From positions 2,480,001 to 2,544,000 of the forward strand of contig NC_065407.1 of assembly GCF_024362695.1 (NCBI RefSeq): a stretch of 64,000 bases of DNA. The letters run 5' to 3'. This document shows positions 1 through 10,024 of this stretch, in pieces. The stretch is from Pectinophora gossypiella (taxonomy: Eukaryota > Arthropoda > Insecta > Lepidoptera > Gelechiidae). Within the stretch, counting starts at the first letter, position 1, and every line of letters begins with the position of its first letter. The notes beneath the pieces were generated by a model. The model saw nothing but the letters and a program-made list of their open reading frames with translations. It did no database searches and was not told the DNA's origin. The position numbers were made by a program, and so were the translations under genes.

Positions 1-57
1 GTTAGCTCGACCATTAAAGACGGCGATACGGCTCATCTCCTATCACGTTGAAACTAA

Positions 58-393
58 CATAACATAAACATAAACTGCCTATATACGTCCCACTGCTGGG
101 CACAGGCCTCCCCTCAATCAACCGGAGAGGGTATGGAGCATACTCCACCACGCTGCTCCACTGCGGGTTGGTGGAGGTGTTTTTACGGTAGATAGCCGGG
201 ACCAACGGCTTAACGCGCCCTCCGAAGCACGGAATCATCTTACTTTTTCGGACAATCAGGTGATTCAAGCCTGAAAAGTCCTTACCAAACAAAGGACAGT
301 CCCACAAAGTTATTTCGACAATGTCCCCATCGGGAATCGAACCCGGACCTCCAGATCGTGAGCCTAACGCTCTAACCACTAGACCACAGAGGC
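58..393 (-). mobile_element. SINE-A2, complete, with target-site duplication
   Basis: Read on the minus strand it starts with a tRNA-like head: A-box-like TGGTCTAGTGGTTAGAGCG and B-box GGTTCGATTCC. A body and a tail ending GCCCAGCAGTGGGACG and an A-rich TTTATG repeat follow. An 11-bp perfect direct repeat, GTTGAAACTAA, lies at 47-57 and 394-404 and is the target-site duplication. The element is non-coding and would be mobilised by a LINE. The 121-aa ORF over it is a chance reading of the SINE. Confidence 0.85.
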
Positions 394-404
394 GTTGAAA
401 CTAA

Positions 405-2600
405 ATGAAATAAAATAAAATTTATTGTAGTAAATGTGGTCATACATAGTGATGGAAGTAAATATTATGGCTTAACACATTCAGTCATATTCTGACATAC
501 AATCACAGAAATCTCGGTGAGGTGTGAGTACTTGGTTCATCTTGCGATGGATGTATCTCTGACTACCCCAATTGGGATATTGTCGTTAGCTTATGTAATA
601 AACTTATGTTTATTCGTAAGTGGCTGTAAAATATTACGGTCGTAAGCAGTAGCGTGCATCTCATATATGTATAAAAGCCATCAAATGTAACTCATTTTTT
701 GTACTATTTAGTACAAAAAGTACATATAACAAAACGTTTTTTGTGTACTGTTTAATAAAATTAAAAATCCAGATGTAAAAAGCTATTTCTTTGTTATGTT
801 AGTTACTTTTTACTTATTAGTTTTCTTTTGAGAGCTATTCCTCAAATAGCAATAACTAATTGTTCGGACTATAAAAAGTATATAGGGAGCGGTAACACCC
901 GGTAACTTTTAACAGCTGAAACACAGCGCACTTCTAAAAAGCTAAATTGCTTCAAAATACATTTCTAAGAAACAAAATATTCTCACATAACAAACAGACA
1001 GAAACCATTCCCAATTTTTTCCAATTTTACCAATTAAAAACTCCTTCGTAACTCCGTACGTCACCACGAAGGGGCATCGGTAATTAAAGCAATTGTGAAA
1101 TACGTTCACGGCTGTATGGTAATTTCCTTTGCCCATATCAATTTATTGTCACCCTAAAACAGCCAATTTGTCCCTCACACCCCCTCGGACCAATTAGTGG
1201 CTCTGTCGTGTGCCATAATGTCTCAATACTGTCTTGTTTAAAGGCATTTTAAGGGTCGTTTAGAAATTTAATCCGGCTAGCCGTTCTTATATGGCTACTT
1301 TTGAACACGCCCTTGTCTACTTTACCTGTAGCTATTGAATATAAGGTTAGATACATCAGAGTATACGAGCAGAGAATCATATTTGATTTATGCCTTCATT
1401 CACAACTTAGGCTGTACAGTATCACATCTTAGGCTGTTGTGGGTACATAGTTATGATTTTTATCACTTTTAGATAGTCTTGATCGATAGGGCTGGCATAA
1501 CAAACTTTGTTAAAAGCCCTTAAATAAAAGAATAAAAAAAGGTTAGATACGTAAGCAATCTTAGTGGGCAAAACGGCAAGCATATGGGAAAAAGTTACCC
1601 CTTCCGGTTTCTTCTTGTGATTTGAAAATTAACCTTACTATAGCCATAGATTAAAGAATAATACTACAAGAAAAATACTACCTACTTATAGAACGGACAC
1701 TCTTTGCTAGACTTACTTAACTAGGTCTTACTTTAGTCTTAATGACCGTAAGCTGTTAAGGAGTAAAAAAGCGCGCGCGAACTGTCTGTCTCGTTTGCAC
1801 TTACGCGGTGAGACAGTACAAATTAAGAACGAAATTTTTGTATTGAGTGTCCAAGCTGGGCTATAGCGTAGTTACGTATTACGCAGACGGAGTTATTTAA
1901 TATTTCATGGCGTGAGCGACGTCTTTCTTTCTTTGTAAAATAGCCTGCCCAAGTTTATCGACTGGTCCCAATATTTTCCGAGAATGAGATCATAAATCCA
2001 ATGAACTCCAACAGCGCATCAAATCATGAAGCCAATTGCATAATAACCTATCAAAGGGAATCAACGATAAATATTTTCATAGCAAGCAATTAGGGGCGAG
2101 TGGGTAACTGCGCAACAGATAGGGGAGGGGGTAGTTCGAAGGAACCGTAATTCTATTAAATGATTAAATAATTCAACAAGAGTTCAAAGGAGATGCGCTT
2201 TCACAAGCAAAACGAAGCAAATAACGTCACGGATAGAAAAGAGGGAGAAAAAAAACGTAAACGCATTCGTTTAGGTGCTGTTAGAGCGGGGACGCTGCAG
2301 TTGTCGATATTCGTGACGGTCTGTACTGTTTTCTTCTTTCTGCCCTTATCCAGTAGGATATGATAACATATTGTGCCAACCACACTCTACTGGCATGTTA
2401 CTTTATTATCTCTCAAAAATGCCATATCTATCTAAAGAGCAATATTGCTTTTATTGAATTAGCGTCAAAATGGCGGGGCCAATTGCTTAATGTTGAAATT
2501 GCATATTTTTAGATATACTACCTATCCAATACTGGGTATAACATAACATATACTATTATAGGTATTATGATACATACTATATTGTGTTATACCTACTATA
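405..2600. other. AT-rich stretch without a recognisable gene
   Basis: No ORF above 64 aa and nothing protein-like. Around 535-615 there is a degraded RTE 3' tail (ATCTCTGACTACCCC, then TTGGGATAT). 1722-1835 carries a repeat-V copy. The rest shows no structure I can name. Confidence 0.5.
1722..1835 (+). repeat. Repeat-V copy
   Basis: Shares GGTCTTACTTTAGTCTTAA, CCGTAAG and CACTTACGCGGTGAGA with 49800-49935 and, more weakly, with 4305-4625, 33460-33540 (inverted) and 60900-61395. No coding potential. It is probably a fragment of a DNA element; the termini are not defined. Confidence 0.5.
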
Positions 2601-2604
2601 GCTA

Positions 2605-2862
2605 AGGAAATCAGAATCATGGATAAACCTGTTGAAGGTCAATGTATTTTTGAATTTACGTCATTTCGCAAGGTGTTATGGCTGAGGAGAAGAAATGACA
2701 AGAAACTGCAACATAAAACACATCTTTTAAATCAATAACTAAAGGAACACATTCAATACCAGAAATTTTTATCATATAGGTAATCATTAATCTTATACTA
2801 AGCTTTTTTACATAAAGTAAGATTCACGTGAGGTTTAAATTTATTTTCTGACAAATTTATGT
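2605..2862 (-). mobile_element. LINE 3' end, CR1-like tail
   Basis: Matches 32180-32497 over about 250 bp in the same orientation (shared ATGGATAAAC, GGTGTTATGGCTGAGGAG and AGGTTTAAATTTATTTTC). At the other copy the tail reads ATGATTCTGATTCTGA on the minus strand, the short-repeat style of CR1-group LINEs. No RT-coding part is retained. Family naming is inference. Confidence 0.55.
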
Positions 2863-3254
2863 AACCCCAAAAAAGATGAATTTAATTTACTTAATCTAGA
2901 ATTTTGAATAGCAATGTCATCTTTACATCCTAAATCATGGCATGTACACCTATAATATTACAAATAAAATATAAAACATTTCTATCGATACAGTATATTC
3001 CATCGCAAAATTAAATCGCTGTGCACTGGCTTTGAAACGAAGGGGTGCAATAAGGTGCACAAATTAGTGCAATTTAACTTTTGAACGTGTCTTGTTGGAG
3101 CCAGGCCGAGGCAAAACACTTTTAATGAGCAAATGAATAGGCTGTATGAGTTCCTTGCCTTGGACGAAATGTGAAAAAAATATCACGAATTGCAGGTTTT
3201 TAAGCTAATTATATGCTTTAACGTTTACGTAGGTCTTGCCATAGAGGCAGCCAA

Positions 3255-3620
3255 TTCTAACCATATAGGCGGCCAATCAGATTGGGTCCTAATCCTTCGT
3301 CACCAGAGTGGTCTTTTTAGGGTCGTCGTTGGGTCTAAGCTGGATTTCTCCAAGTTTTTCCTGACGCCGGTTATCTAAACGGGGTCTGCCGCCACGTGAT
3401 AGCTCCGATTTTAGTACTATCGGCCCACTAGAGTCGATTAATTCTTTCGAATACAATTTTCTCTGACGACGCCCAGAGCCGACGTTCGCGCTCAACTGGG
3501 CACTCTCAGGCGTGTGTCTTAAATTTTGTACCGAGTGAGAGCCCTCAACATTCATTTGTTCGGCGAATTAGTTCATGCCATTTGCGGCCAATTGACAATA
3601 AGTCACGTCAAAAAAAAAAT
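3255..3620 (+). repeat. Tail-T retroelement fragment, long copy
   Basis: Ends ATTGACAATAAGTCACGTC followed by an A-run, as a retroposed 3' end does. The body (GACGACGCCCAGAGCCGACG, ACTGGGCAC, GTACCGAGTGAGAGCCCTC) matches 34645-34948. Shorter tails of the family lie at 16484, 26547, 28248, 30656, 47967 and 51092. Either a LINE 3' end or a SINE; no RT domain is visible. Confidence 0.6.
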
Positions 3621-4141
3621 GTTTTGGGTAAGTAGTTTTGTTTCTGTTTTTTATCTTTACAATCCTGCGTAACTACTTAAAGTACATTGAGTTTAACTGG
3701 ATAAACGTAAAAGTGAATTGTAACAATCTCCAAAGCAATTATTGCTCGTGAAAAAGAAAAACATTTTACGTAATGATGCTAAGAAAACTGCAGTTTCGTG
3801 AGACATTAAAAAGTTTATTTTATTTTGCGACTTGTCCTGGTAATGCCTGAAGTTTGGCTATTCCACGACTCCCGGGAACCGTTTAGTCCTGTAGTTGTTG
3901 TTTAAATGGTAAATTACACGCGCAGATACTTTTAATGAGACATTGACAATACTGGTGATCTTTTTGTCTTCTTCTACCTGAGTAAAAAAAAATAATTAAA
4001 AAGTTTATTTAGGTAAAACCTACGACACACATAGACATTTACAACAAATACAATACATTGTATATTAACATTTACAATTCGAGTCTGAGTTGACCTCATG
4101 CTATCATAGAAAAAAGAATAATACGGACACTTCGCCTCGTA
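3621..4141. other. No feature seen
   Basis: AT-rich DNA with no ORF of note, no RNA-like structure and no repeat match found by eye. Confidence 0.4.
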
Positions 4142-4235
4142 CTAATAATAGATAGATAAAATACTTTATTGAGCACAATGGACACAAAATACAGAGATAA
4201 GGACAGCATATACAGAAAAGCACAACAGGCGGCCT
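4142..4235 (-). mobile_element. LINE 3' end
   Basis: On the minus strand it reads toward ATTGTGCTCAATAAAGT and then a TATCTATC tail. The polyadenylation signal and short terminal repeat are typical of a LINE 3' UTR. Severely 5' truncated, no ORF. Confidence 0.5.
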
Positions 4236-4304
4236 TATTGCTATTTTTTTAATTTAATTAATTTTTTAGGCGGCTTAATAATAATTCGTATCATTATCGA
4301 ACTA

Positions 4305-4625
4305 GACTTACCTCACCCCCATTCCTTTGGTCTAAATGACTGTTTAGATAACTCAAATTCAATTCAATTAAAATTATTTATTTCACATAAATATCCATAA
4401 TTATAAGTACATAAGATTAGATTCCGTTATTAAAATTAAAATTAAATTATATAAAATGAAATAAAATTAAAATTATCAATGTCCTAATAAATAAAATTAA
4501 TATTATTAATAAAAATGAAATAAAATACATTGGTGCCCATTCTCCATTGGTAATGGAGCGCCCGCGAACTGCTTTTCTCCCTCGCACTTACGCGTTACGC
4601 GGTATACGGTGAGAAGGAAAGAGTT
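4305..4625 (+). repeat. Degraded repeat-V interrupted by an AT-rich LINE tail
   Basis: The left part (CTCACCCCCATTCC, GGTCTAAATGACTG) and right part (CTCGCACTTACGCG, GGTGAGAAGG) are repeat-V halves. The middle, about 4358-4525, is a minus-strand AT-rich tail with ATTCAATTCAATTAAAATT and many AAATTAAAATT units, interpreted as an inserted LINE 3' end. Confidence 0.4.
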
Positions 4626-4820
4626 TTGTAAGGACTATCCGGGCTGTACTCACGTGTAAGACAAACAGTATGGTTCTCTAAGGCGATGTCATCCGACATA
4701 GGTACATGTGCGACGTATGGAGAATCTACAAGTTTAAAAAAAATGTTTGACAGTTTAGTTTATAACTCTTAGATATAGAAATGAATGGAGTTGCTTTTAA
4801 TGAATCGCATAACAGTAGCT

Positions 4821-5125
4821 ACTGTGTTGGACTCACGATCCGGAGGTCCCGGGGTCGAATCCCGGTAGGGTCATAATATCACAAAAATCACTTTGTGATC
4901 CCTAGTTTGGTCAGGACATTACAGGCTGATCACCTGATTGTCCGAAAGTAAGATGATCCGTGCTTCGGAAGGCACGTTAAGCCGTTGGTCCCGGTAACTA
5001 TTTAATGATGTAAGTGAGTAATCGTTACATGAGCCATGTCAGGGCTCTTTCGGCTCAATAGTAACCCTGACAACAGGGTTGATGGTTGTTGACCTCACAA
5101 CCCACACGATAGAAAAGAAAGAGAA
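4821..5125 (+). mobile_element. SINE-A, near complete
   Basis: Has the head GGACTCACGATCCGGAGG with a B-box-like GGTCGAATCCC, then the diagnostic body: CACTTTGTGATCCCTAG, GGCTGATCACCTGATTGTCC, CGTGCTTCGGAAGGCACG, CCCTGACAACAGGGTTGATG, and the end CCCACACGATAGAAAAG. The first 15 or so bases of the tRNA head are missing or diverged. Non-coding. Confidence 0.85.
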
Positions 5126-5230
5126 CCTACTCGACAGGTTGTCTAGGGTAGTGCGCAGTTGTGAAATTTTCTAGGCACAGAATCTTCAGTGTGGGTGTCT
5201 GACTGGCAATTGTTTTATTTGTCTATTCCA

Positions 5231-5365
5231 TTTCGTTACGTGTATGTGTTACTGTAAAATCTCGAACTACAGTAAATCTTAAGATCTACCAATTCCTAAT
5301 GGTAAATATCCCAAAAGGTTTACGATTCGAAGTTTTACCACCATCCCGTTAAATATTAGGATTTT
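5231..5365 (+). repeat. MITE-3 half copy
   Basis: Matches the inverted right half of the complete MITE-3 at 31367-31978: GTTACTGTAAAA, CGAACTACAGTAAATCTTAAG, CCAATTCCTAATGGTA, CCCAAAAGGTTTACGATTCG. Non-coding. Confidence 0.6.
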
Positions 5366-5367
5366 TG

Positions 5368-5512
5368 TTGGTCCCGGTAACTATTTACTGATGTAAGTGA
5401 GTAATCAATACATGAGACATGTCAGGGCTCTTTCGGCTCAATCATAACCCTGATACCAGGGTTGATGAGGCTGGTATCCCACCTCACAACCCATACAATA
5501 ATAAGAATAATA
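5368..5512 (+). mobile_element. SINE-A, 3' part
   Basis: Starts inside the SINE-A body (TTGGTCCCGGTAACTATTTA) and runs to CCATACAATAATAAGAA. It is the same 3' part as the copy about 250 bp upstream and in the same orientation. Confidence 0.8.
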
Positions 5513-5944
5513 ATCCTCCGCCTACGACACGTGGTTTATTTTATGTTATATTAAATAGGTATATTGGTTCGTGTTAAAAATGGTATTTATCAATAAAATC
5601 TGATCCAGTAAGCCTGTAAATCATGGCGTCTCTCTATTTCAGCATCCAGCACCGCAGGCCCGCTGAGAATTCCTTTTTTCACCAAAAACGATACATCAAT
5701 CTGTTGGACAGCTAATTTTGGCAAACAATAACTTTTCGCACCTCTCCCTTAGTCTCTTTGTTCGGTCAATAAAGGGAAAATGGCGTGTAATATGTACGTT
5801 ATTGTTATAATCAGAACCTTTATTCGGCTCTCTGAAAGATGGAGGCAATGAATACTGTGCTGTGTAAGAAAAGAGAATTTTCTGTGATGAAACTGGCCGC
5901 TTTATAGAGTGTTTCAAATAGCGTGTGCTAACGTATTTTATCTC

Positions 5945-6105
5945 TGTATAAATATCTTTATTCGGTAGGTAACATAATTATACTTTGAATCGTCATTTTT
6001 TTTACATAACGAACATCTCATCCGCCTAAAACTATTACAGCTTCTCACAACCTGTATAGTCGAAGAAAAGAAGCTGCAAGAAAAACCATTTGAGAATATA
6101 GTAGA
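5945..6105 (-). mobile_element. LINE 3' end, TTTGAATTTG-tailed family
   Basis: Minus-strand copy of the sequence at 14540-14706 and 55851-55949: CTTCTCACAACCTGTATAG, CATCTCATCCGCCTAAAAC, ACTTTGAATCGTC. Those copies end AATAAAGATATTTTTGAATT, a LINE-type 3' end. Non-coding. Confidence 0.6.
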
Positions 6106-6121
6106 GTTCTTCTTTTTTTAC

Positions 6122-6170
6122 TAACCTCAGGGTTATTATTGAGTCGCCATAGGGCTCTGACATTGCTCAT
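6122..6170 (-). mobile_element. SINE-A fragment
   Basis: CTCAGGGTTATTATTGAGTC and GGGCTCTGACATTGCTCAT match the SINE-A 3' half on the minus strand; only about 50 bp remain. Confidence 0.6.
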
Positions 6171-6427
6171 AAATAGTTCTTATAAATAGTTTAGCTTTTT
6201 ATAAATAGTTGTATTATCTTTCTTTGTAACTATCAAACTATACATTAGTAACGTTTCCGTTTCATTTAAGTAAGATGATCCATTCTTTGTATGTGTCGTA
6301 AAGTGTCTGAGTTTCTGTGAGAATGATGATGATGTGTTAAAAGTGTTTTAATTTGACAGTATTACTCTTTTACTAGTCTTACTTTGGGTTTCGCAATCAA
6401 AATTTCATTTTACCTAATGACTCACTT

Positions 6428-6618
6428 ATCGTGCTTTGGAAGACACGTTAAGCCGTTGGTCGCGATTACTACTTACTGATGTAAGTTAGTAATCGTTACA
6501 TGAGCCAAGTCAGGGGCCTTTGGCTGCTCAAAAGTAACCCTGACACTAGTGTCACTAGTACCAACCTTCTACTACTAACTACTCCACCTTACAACCCATA
6601 CGATAGAAGAGAGAAGAC
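6428..6618 (+). mobile_element. SINE-A, 5'-truncated
   Basis: Begins at CGTGCTTTGGAAGACACG and reaches ACAACCCATACGATAGAAG. The region near 6545-6585 differs from consensus (duplicated ACTAG/TCACTAG, extra TACTAC). Confidence 0.8.
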
Positions 6619-7104
6619 AAGTAACATTTCGAGTCCTTTTTATTTCGTAAGTTTATCTTGTGTATTTAAAAGTACCCTTACCGAGTCCATGTTGATATTA
6701 TAATACTTACTTCTATATTTTTATAATACCACATTTTGTACGAACACAAGGTCGCAATAAAACATTTCTATTTCTATTACAATTTTAAAAGTGTAGTAAG
6801 TACTAAGTTTTGTAGGCCAGTAAAGTAGTAGAGAATCCTTGCGGTATCTCTGACTAACCCCATTGGGAATATAGTCGGGGGTTTATGTATGTTAATCCGA
6901 ATTCTCGAACTATGTAGACAAGGGTTTCAGACTAAACTACACATGCTTCGCGCGGCTAATAAATTAATCTCAGTTACACGAGGATATCGTTACAAAGCCC
7001 CAAAGACCAGCGACTACATCGCGCCATGTTGTACTGAACACTCCGACGCAAATTAGTTGAGCAATTCCCCGTCTATTACGCTGCTAGCCTAAATTGGATT
7101 AGTT
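6619..7104. other. No gene; degraded RTE tail
   Basis: Around 6840-6905 TCTCTGACTAACCCCATTGG followed by GTTTATGTATGT resembles the RTE 3' tail on the plus strand. Nothing else is recognisable. Confidence 0.4.
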
Positions 7105-7234
7105 TTTACATTCATACACAAACTCACGCCTATTTGTCACCGGGGTAGAGACTATGAAATTCCATTTGATCGATCCTGACACACTTTTCTTGGCTCCACA
7201 TTCATCAATCGTTTGATACACGCCGGTTCTGAGT
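7105..7234 (-). pseudogene. RTE-type LINE 3' end with remnant of RT C-terminus
   Basis: The minus strand matches the 3' end of the RT fragment at 8103-8435: ACAAACTCACGCCTATTTG, GAATTCC-like ATTCCATTTG, GATCCTGACACACTT, CATTCATCAATCG. Only the last ~35 codons and the 3' UTR remain. The 98-aa ORF here is mostly out of frame. Confidence 0.55.
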
Positions 7235-8102
7235 AGATCATACTGGGGGTTAAAATGGCCACATCGAAGCAATTCATCTAAGAAAGCAATATTGCTATTT
7301 GACATTTGTTTGCATTGCGCACTTACTTTTCTATGCGCAAATGTCAGAATGTGATTCGTCAAAAAGGCGCTTACTTGCCTTTTACTATAAGGCAACGATA
7401 AACAGCTAAATGCATTCTCGTTTTTAAAGACTTTTGGAGTCTATCCTGTAATTTTTCAGTATTCGATGCGGTCGTTTTTAAAACTTTATCAACGAAACTA
7501 CAGACATTTTACATTTCACGTAAAGTTGAAAATAACAAGTGTTACAATCTAATTAGGGGAACGCAATGAAACCAAAACAGACTATTGATTGAGAATGAGA
7601 AACTAAAGGTTCACAAAGATAAATACGATCGCAGCAGGCACAACAAAGCATTTCTGTTTCATTTAACCCATTATTGCATTTTCTAAAAAGTTCCTTTAGA
7701 ACAGTGAGGAATATCAGAGTGAAAAAGAAATAACATTAAATCTCAATGGGTCCGTTTGCGAGCGGAGAAAAAAATCACAAAGAAAAGAATTCAATTAAAC
7801 AAATTGATAGATATGTGCTGGGATGTCGAGCGGTCCTTTCTTCGTATTCGCTTTGTGATCGGGATCTTATGCCATCAATCCAGGACAAAGGGTTTGTGGA
7901 CCTTTGTGCTTGTATCGAAGCACTTCAAATTACATTATTTCAAACGGTTTGCAAGTGGGCCATCTTTGATAGTTTTGGCAAATATTCGTTCCGAATGTTA
8001 TCACTTTCAAATAAAGGCGAAACTACCTAAATCCATTCAGTGAAGCGAAAAGTTTTACCGCATGTATTTTGTACACACGCTTTTTCAACTCACACATAGA
8101 GA
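7235..8102. other. No recognisable gene
   Basis: 7243-7345 (AAAATGGCCACATCGAAGCA, AGCAATATTGCT) partly recurs near 2400-2470 and 58996-59030, so it is a dispersed repeat. The two overlapping ~95-aa ORFs at 7746-8043 have no recognisable domain, no splice context and are probably chance ORFs. Confidence 0.4.
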
Positions 8103-8435
8103 GATGAAGACGATATAGTGACTAAGATTGAGAAGGGAATGTTAAGTGAGTTTGGCCACATAGAGCGGATGAAGGATAATAGGATTACGAAAGCAGTATA
8201 TAAAGCGAAGGTTGATGATAGGGCTGGCAGAGGAAGATTTAGAAGGATGTACATTGAGCAAATTGGAGATGTCCTTAGAAAAGGTTCAGTAAGATCTACT
8301 CTGAAGCACCGTGCGTGTATGAAAAGATTGGTGAATGTGGAAGAAGAGAAGTATGTGAAGATCGAAGCAAACGGAATTCCATAGTATCTGCTTACCCCGT
8401 TGGGAAATAGGCGTAAGTTTATGTATGTATGTACA
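8103..8435 (+). pseudogene. RTE-clade LINE reverse transcriptase C-terminus and 3' UTR
   Basis: An open frame at 8118-8384 (88 aa) encodes the region after the RT palm of RTE-like LINEs. FGHIERMKDNRITKAVY resembles the widespread 'GHV.RM...R..K' motif; GRAGRGRFRRMYIEQIGDVL-like wording and a lysine/arginine-rich end follow. The catalytic palm is missing, so it is a 5'-truncated copy. The 3' UTR continues to 8435 with CTTACCCCGTTGGGAAATAG and ends in a GTATGTATGT tail. Related minus-strand copies lie at 7105-7234 and 55660-56160. A full RTE element elsewhere would be the source. Seen: frame and motif. Inferred: clade. Confidence 0.7.
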
Positions 8436-8487
8436 TATTCATTTTTTAATATTTTTAGATATGTTATAGGTATGTTTCTATCTATGT

Positions 8488-8612
8488 ACTCAGCGTGTGT
8501 CCACCCACTGCTGGGTATTGGTCTCCTTTCTTGCACGGTATCCTTCCTGGTCCTGTGCAAGTCTCATACATTGCTTTCTGGCATACCTCACAATGTCATC
8601 CGACCATCGGGC
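8488..8612 (-). pseudogene. LINE RT tail fragment of a different family
   Basis: On the minus strand CCCGATGGTCGGATGACATT translates to RWSDDI-like residues followed by an R/K-rich, D-R/Q-W-type stretch, a typical end of LINE ORF2. It then reads ACCCAGCAGTGGGTGG, the common 3' tail. Related fragments are at 19552-19606 and 33993-34146. No catalytic residues remain. Confidence 0.5.
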
Positions 8613-8639
8613 TGGTGAGCTGCCACGATATCATTATGT

Positions 8640-8875
8640 TCAGGTTTCTGTAATTAGGAAGGCTTTTCCCTTTCATTGGAAGGTCAGATAGGCAATCGTT
8701 ATTATATTTCATTTGTAAAAAAAATAAAAAACGTTTCGGTAGTGGCCTGCGTGTCGATTTGCTCGTCTTGGCGGGGCCACTACCGTGCCCCTAGATAACC
8801 GGATCTGTCAAATCTTCATGTTAGATAAACAAACGCTAGGGAAAAACAGAAAACGCTAGGGAGATGCTGATGATG
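8640..8875 (+). mobile_element. SINE-B fragment split by a hairpin-bearing insert
   Basis: Left part (TTTTCCCTTTCATTGGAAGG, TCAGATAGGCAATCG) and right part (CCGGATCTGTCAAATCTTCA, AACGCTAGGGAGATG) are adjacent in other SINE-B copies. Here about 100 bp separate them. The insert has an 11-bp perfect stem at 8737-8747 and 8775-8785. Confidence 0.65.
8737..8785. repeat. Hairpin with 11-bp perfect stem
   Basis: CGGTAGTGGCC pairs with GGCCACTACCG across a 27-nt loop. It lies inside sequence that interrupts SINE-B, so it may be the core of a small palindromic element. Confidence 0.7.
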
Positions 8876-9069
8876 GCATTTGGTGTTTTTGAACGTTCAA
8901 AAGCTAGAAATGCTTTTGTGAAATAACATACGATTGAAAAACAGTAGAGTACGTGTGTCGCAGCGATATGATAGAACATTACAAAAGCTGACGGCACGAT
9001 ACGTGATCGTTTGACTGAAACAAAGAAACGTGTCTCACTTGCTTACACTGGGAAACACACCCTGTATCA

Positions 9070-9090
9070 TAATAATAATAATAATAATAT
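9070..9090. repeat. (AAT)n microsatellite
   Basis: About seven AAT units directly upstream of the Helitron. Confidence 0.9.
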
Positions 9091-9107
9091 TTTTACAGGG
9101 ATTAAAA

Positions 9108-9363
9108 TCACTACATAGTATAACACAAAGTCGCTTTTCTGTCCCTATATCCCTATGTACGCTTAAATCTTTAAAACTACGCAACTGATTTGGATGTGGT
9201 TATTTTTAATAGATAGAGTAATTCAAGAGGAAGGTTTATATGTATAATAACATCCATTAAATAGTGGAGAAATACTGTTATTTTGAGGTTTTTAATGTGA
9301 CGTCGTAAATAATTTCATTTTTCCTCAGCATTGCACCCGAGCGAAGCCGGGGCGGGTCGCTAG
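9108..9363 (+). mobile_element. Non-autonomous Helitron, 256 bp
   Basis: Starts TCACTACATAGTATAAC after an A (9107) and ends GGCGGGTCGCTAG before a T (9364), the A|TC...CTAG|T boundary of Helitrons. Twelve bases before the end lies a small hairpin, CCCGAGCGAAGCCGGG, containing the very stable DNA mini-hairpin GCGAAGC. No Rep/helicase coding region, so it needs an autonomous partner. A second, inverted and 5'-degraded copy is at 37293-37545. Confidence 0.75.
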
Positions 9364-9858
9364 TAATATGTATTATAAAACAGAGATGTAAAATTTTATA
9401 CTTAGGTATACAAATACCTATTTATTTCCTATTTATTATTTACACTTATTTATTTATTCATTTATTTTACTATTTTGTAATAGTAAATAAAATAGATAAT
9501 ACAAAAATAATTTAAGAAAGTCATGTTTGGACATTTAAATATAACATTAGCTGCTAACAAGAAAAAACGAGCTTGAACTCACCAAAAGTTAATACGCGGT
9601 TAAAATTAGCTTTTTTTGTGGAAACATCAATCTTATTCAAAAGGAAAACTTTTCAGAATGAGGTCACCCGGGCCCGCGATGTTGCCGACATTTTAAAGAT
9701 TCTTCAGCATGAAACGCGGGGAATGCTAAAACTTCGTCTTCGGCTCTAAACTCTTTTACCATTCACCGACCGAATTCCATTCGGGAGTTTTGAAACACAG
9801 AAATGAGGAAATGCGGGAAAAACGCTTTCGCCTTCGGTCATTTGCTTATTAAGACCAG

Positions 9859-10024
9859 CAGGGTCTGCATTACAACCGAACCGCGCGCGGCGCGAATTTC
9901 ATTGAGCGCTTCGACCAATAAACGATACGAATGCTATCTACGTAGATGGACGTCAAACGGCTATTGGTCGAAGGCCTTGATAGAATTCACGCCGCGCGCG
10001 GCGCGGTTACCGTGCAGAGCCTAC
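9859..10024. mobile_element. GC-MITE foldback element
   Basis: Two arms of roughly 50-60 bp are imperfect inverted copies. Left: TCTGCATTAC, ACCGCGCGCGGCGCGAATTT, CTTCGACCAATAAACG. Right: CGGCTATTGGTCGAAGG, ACGCCGCGCGCGGCGCGG, GTGCAGAGC. The centre holds ATCTACGTAGAT. Related sequence at 42842-42965 and 45395-45560. Strongly GC-rich against an AT-rich background. Non-coding. Confidence 0.65.
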
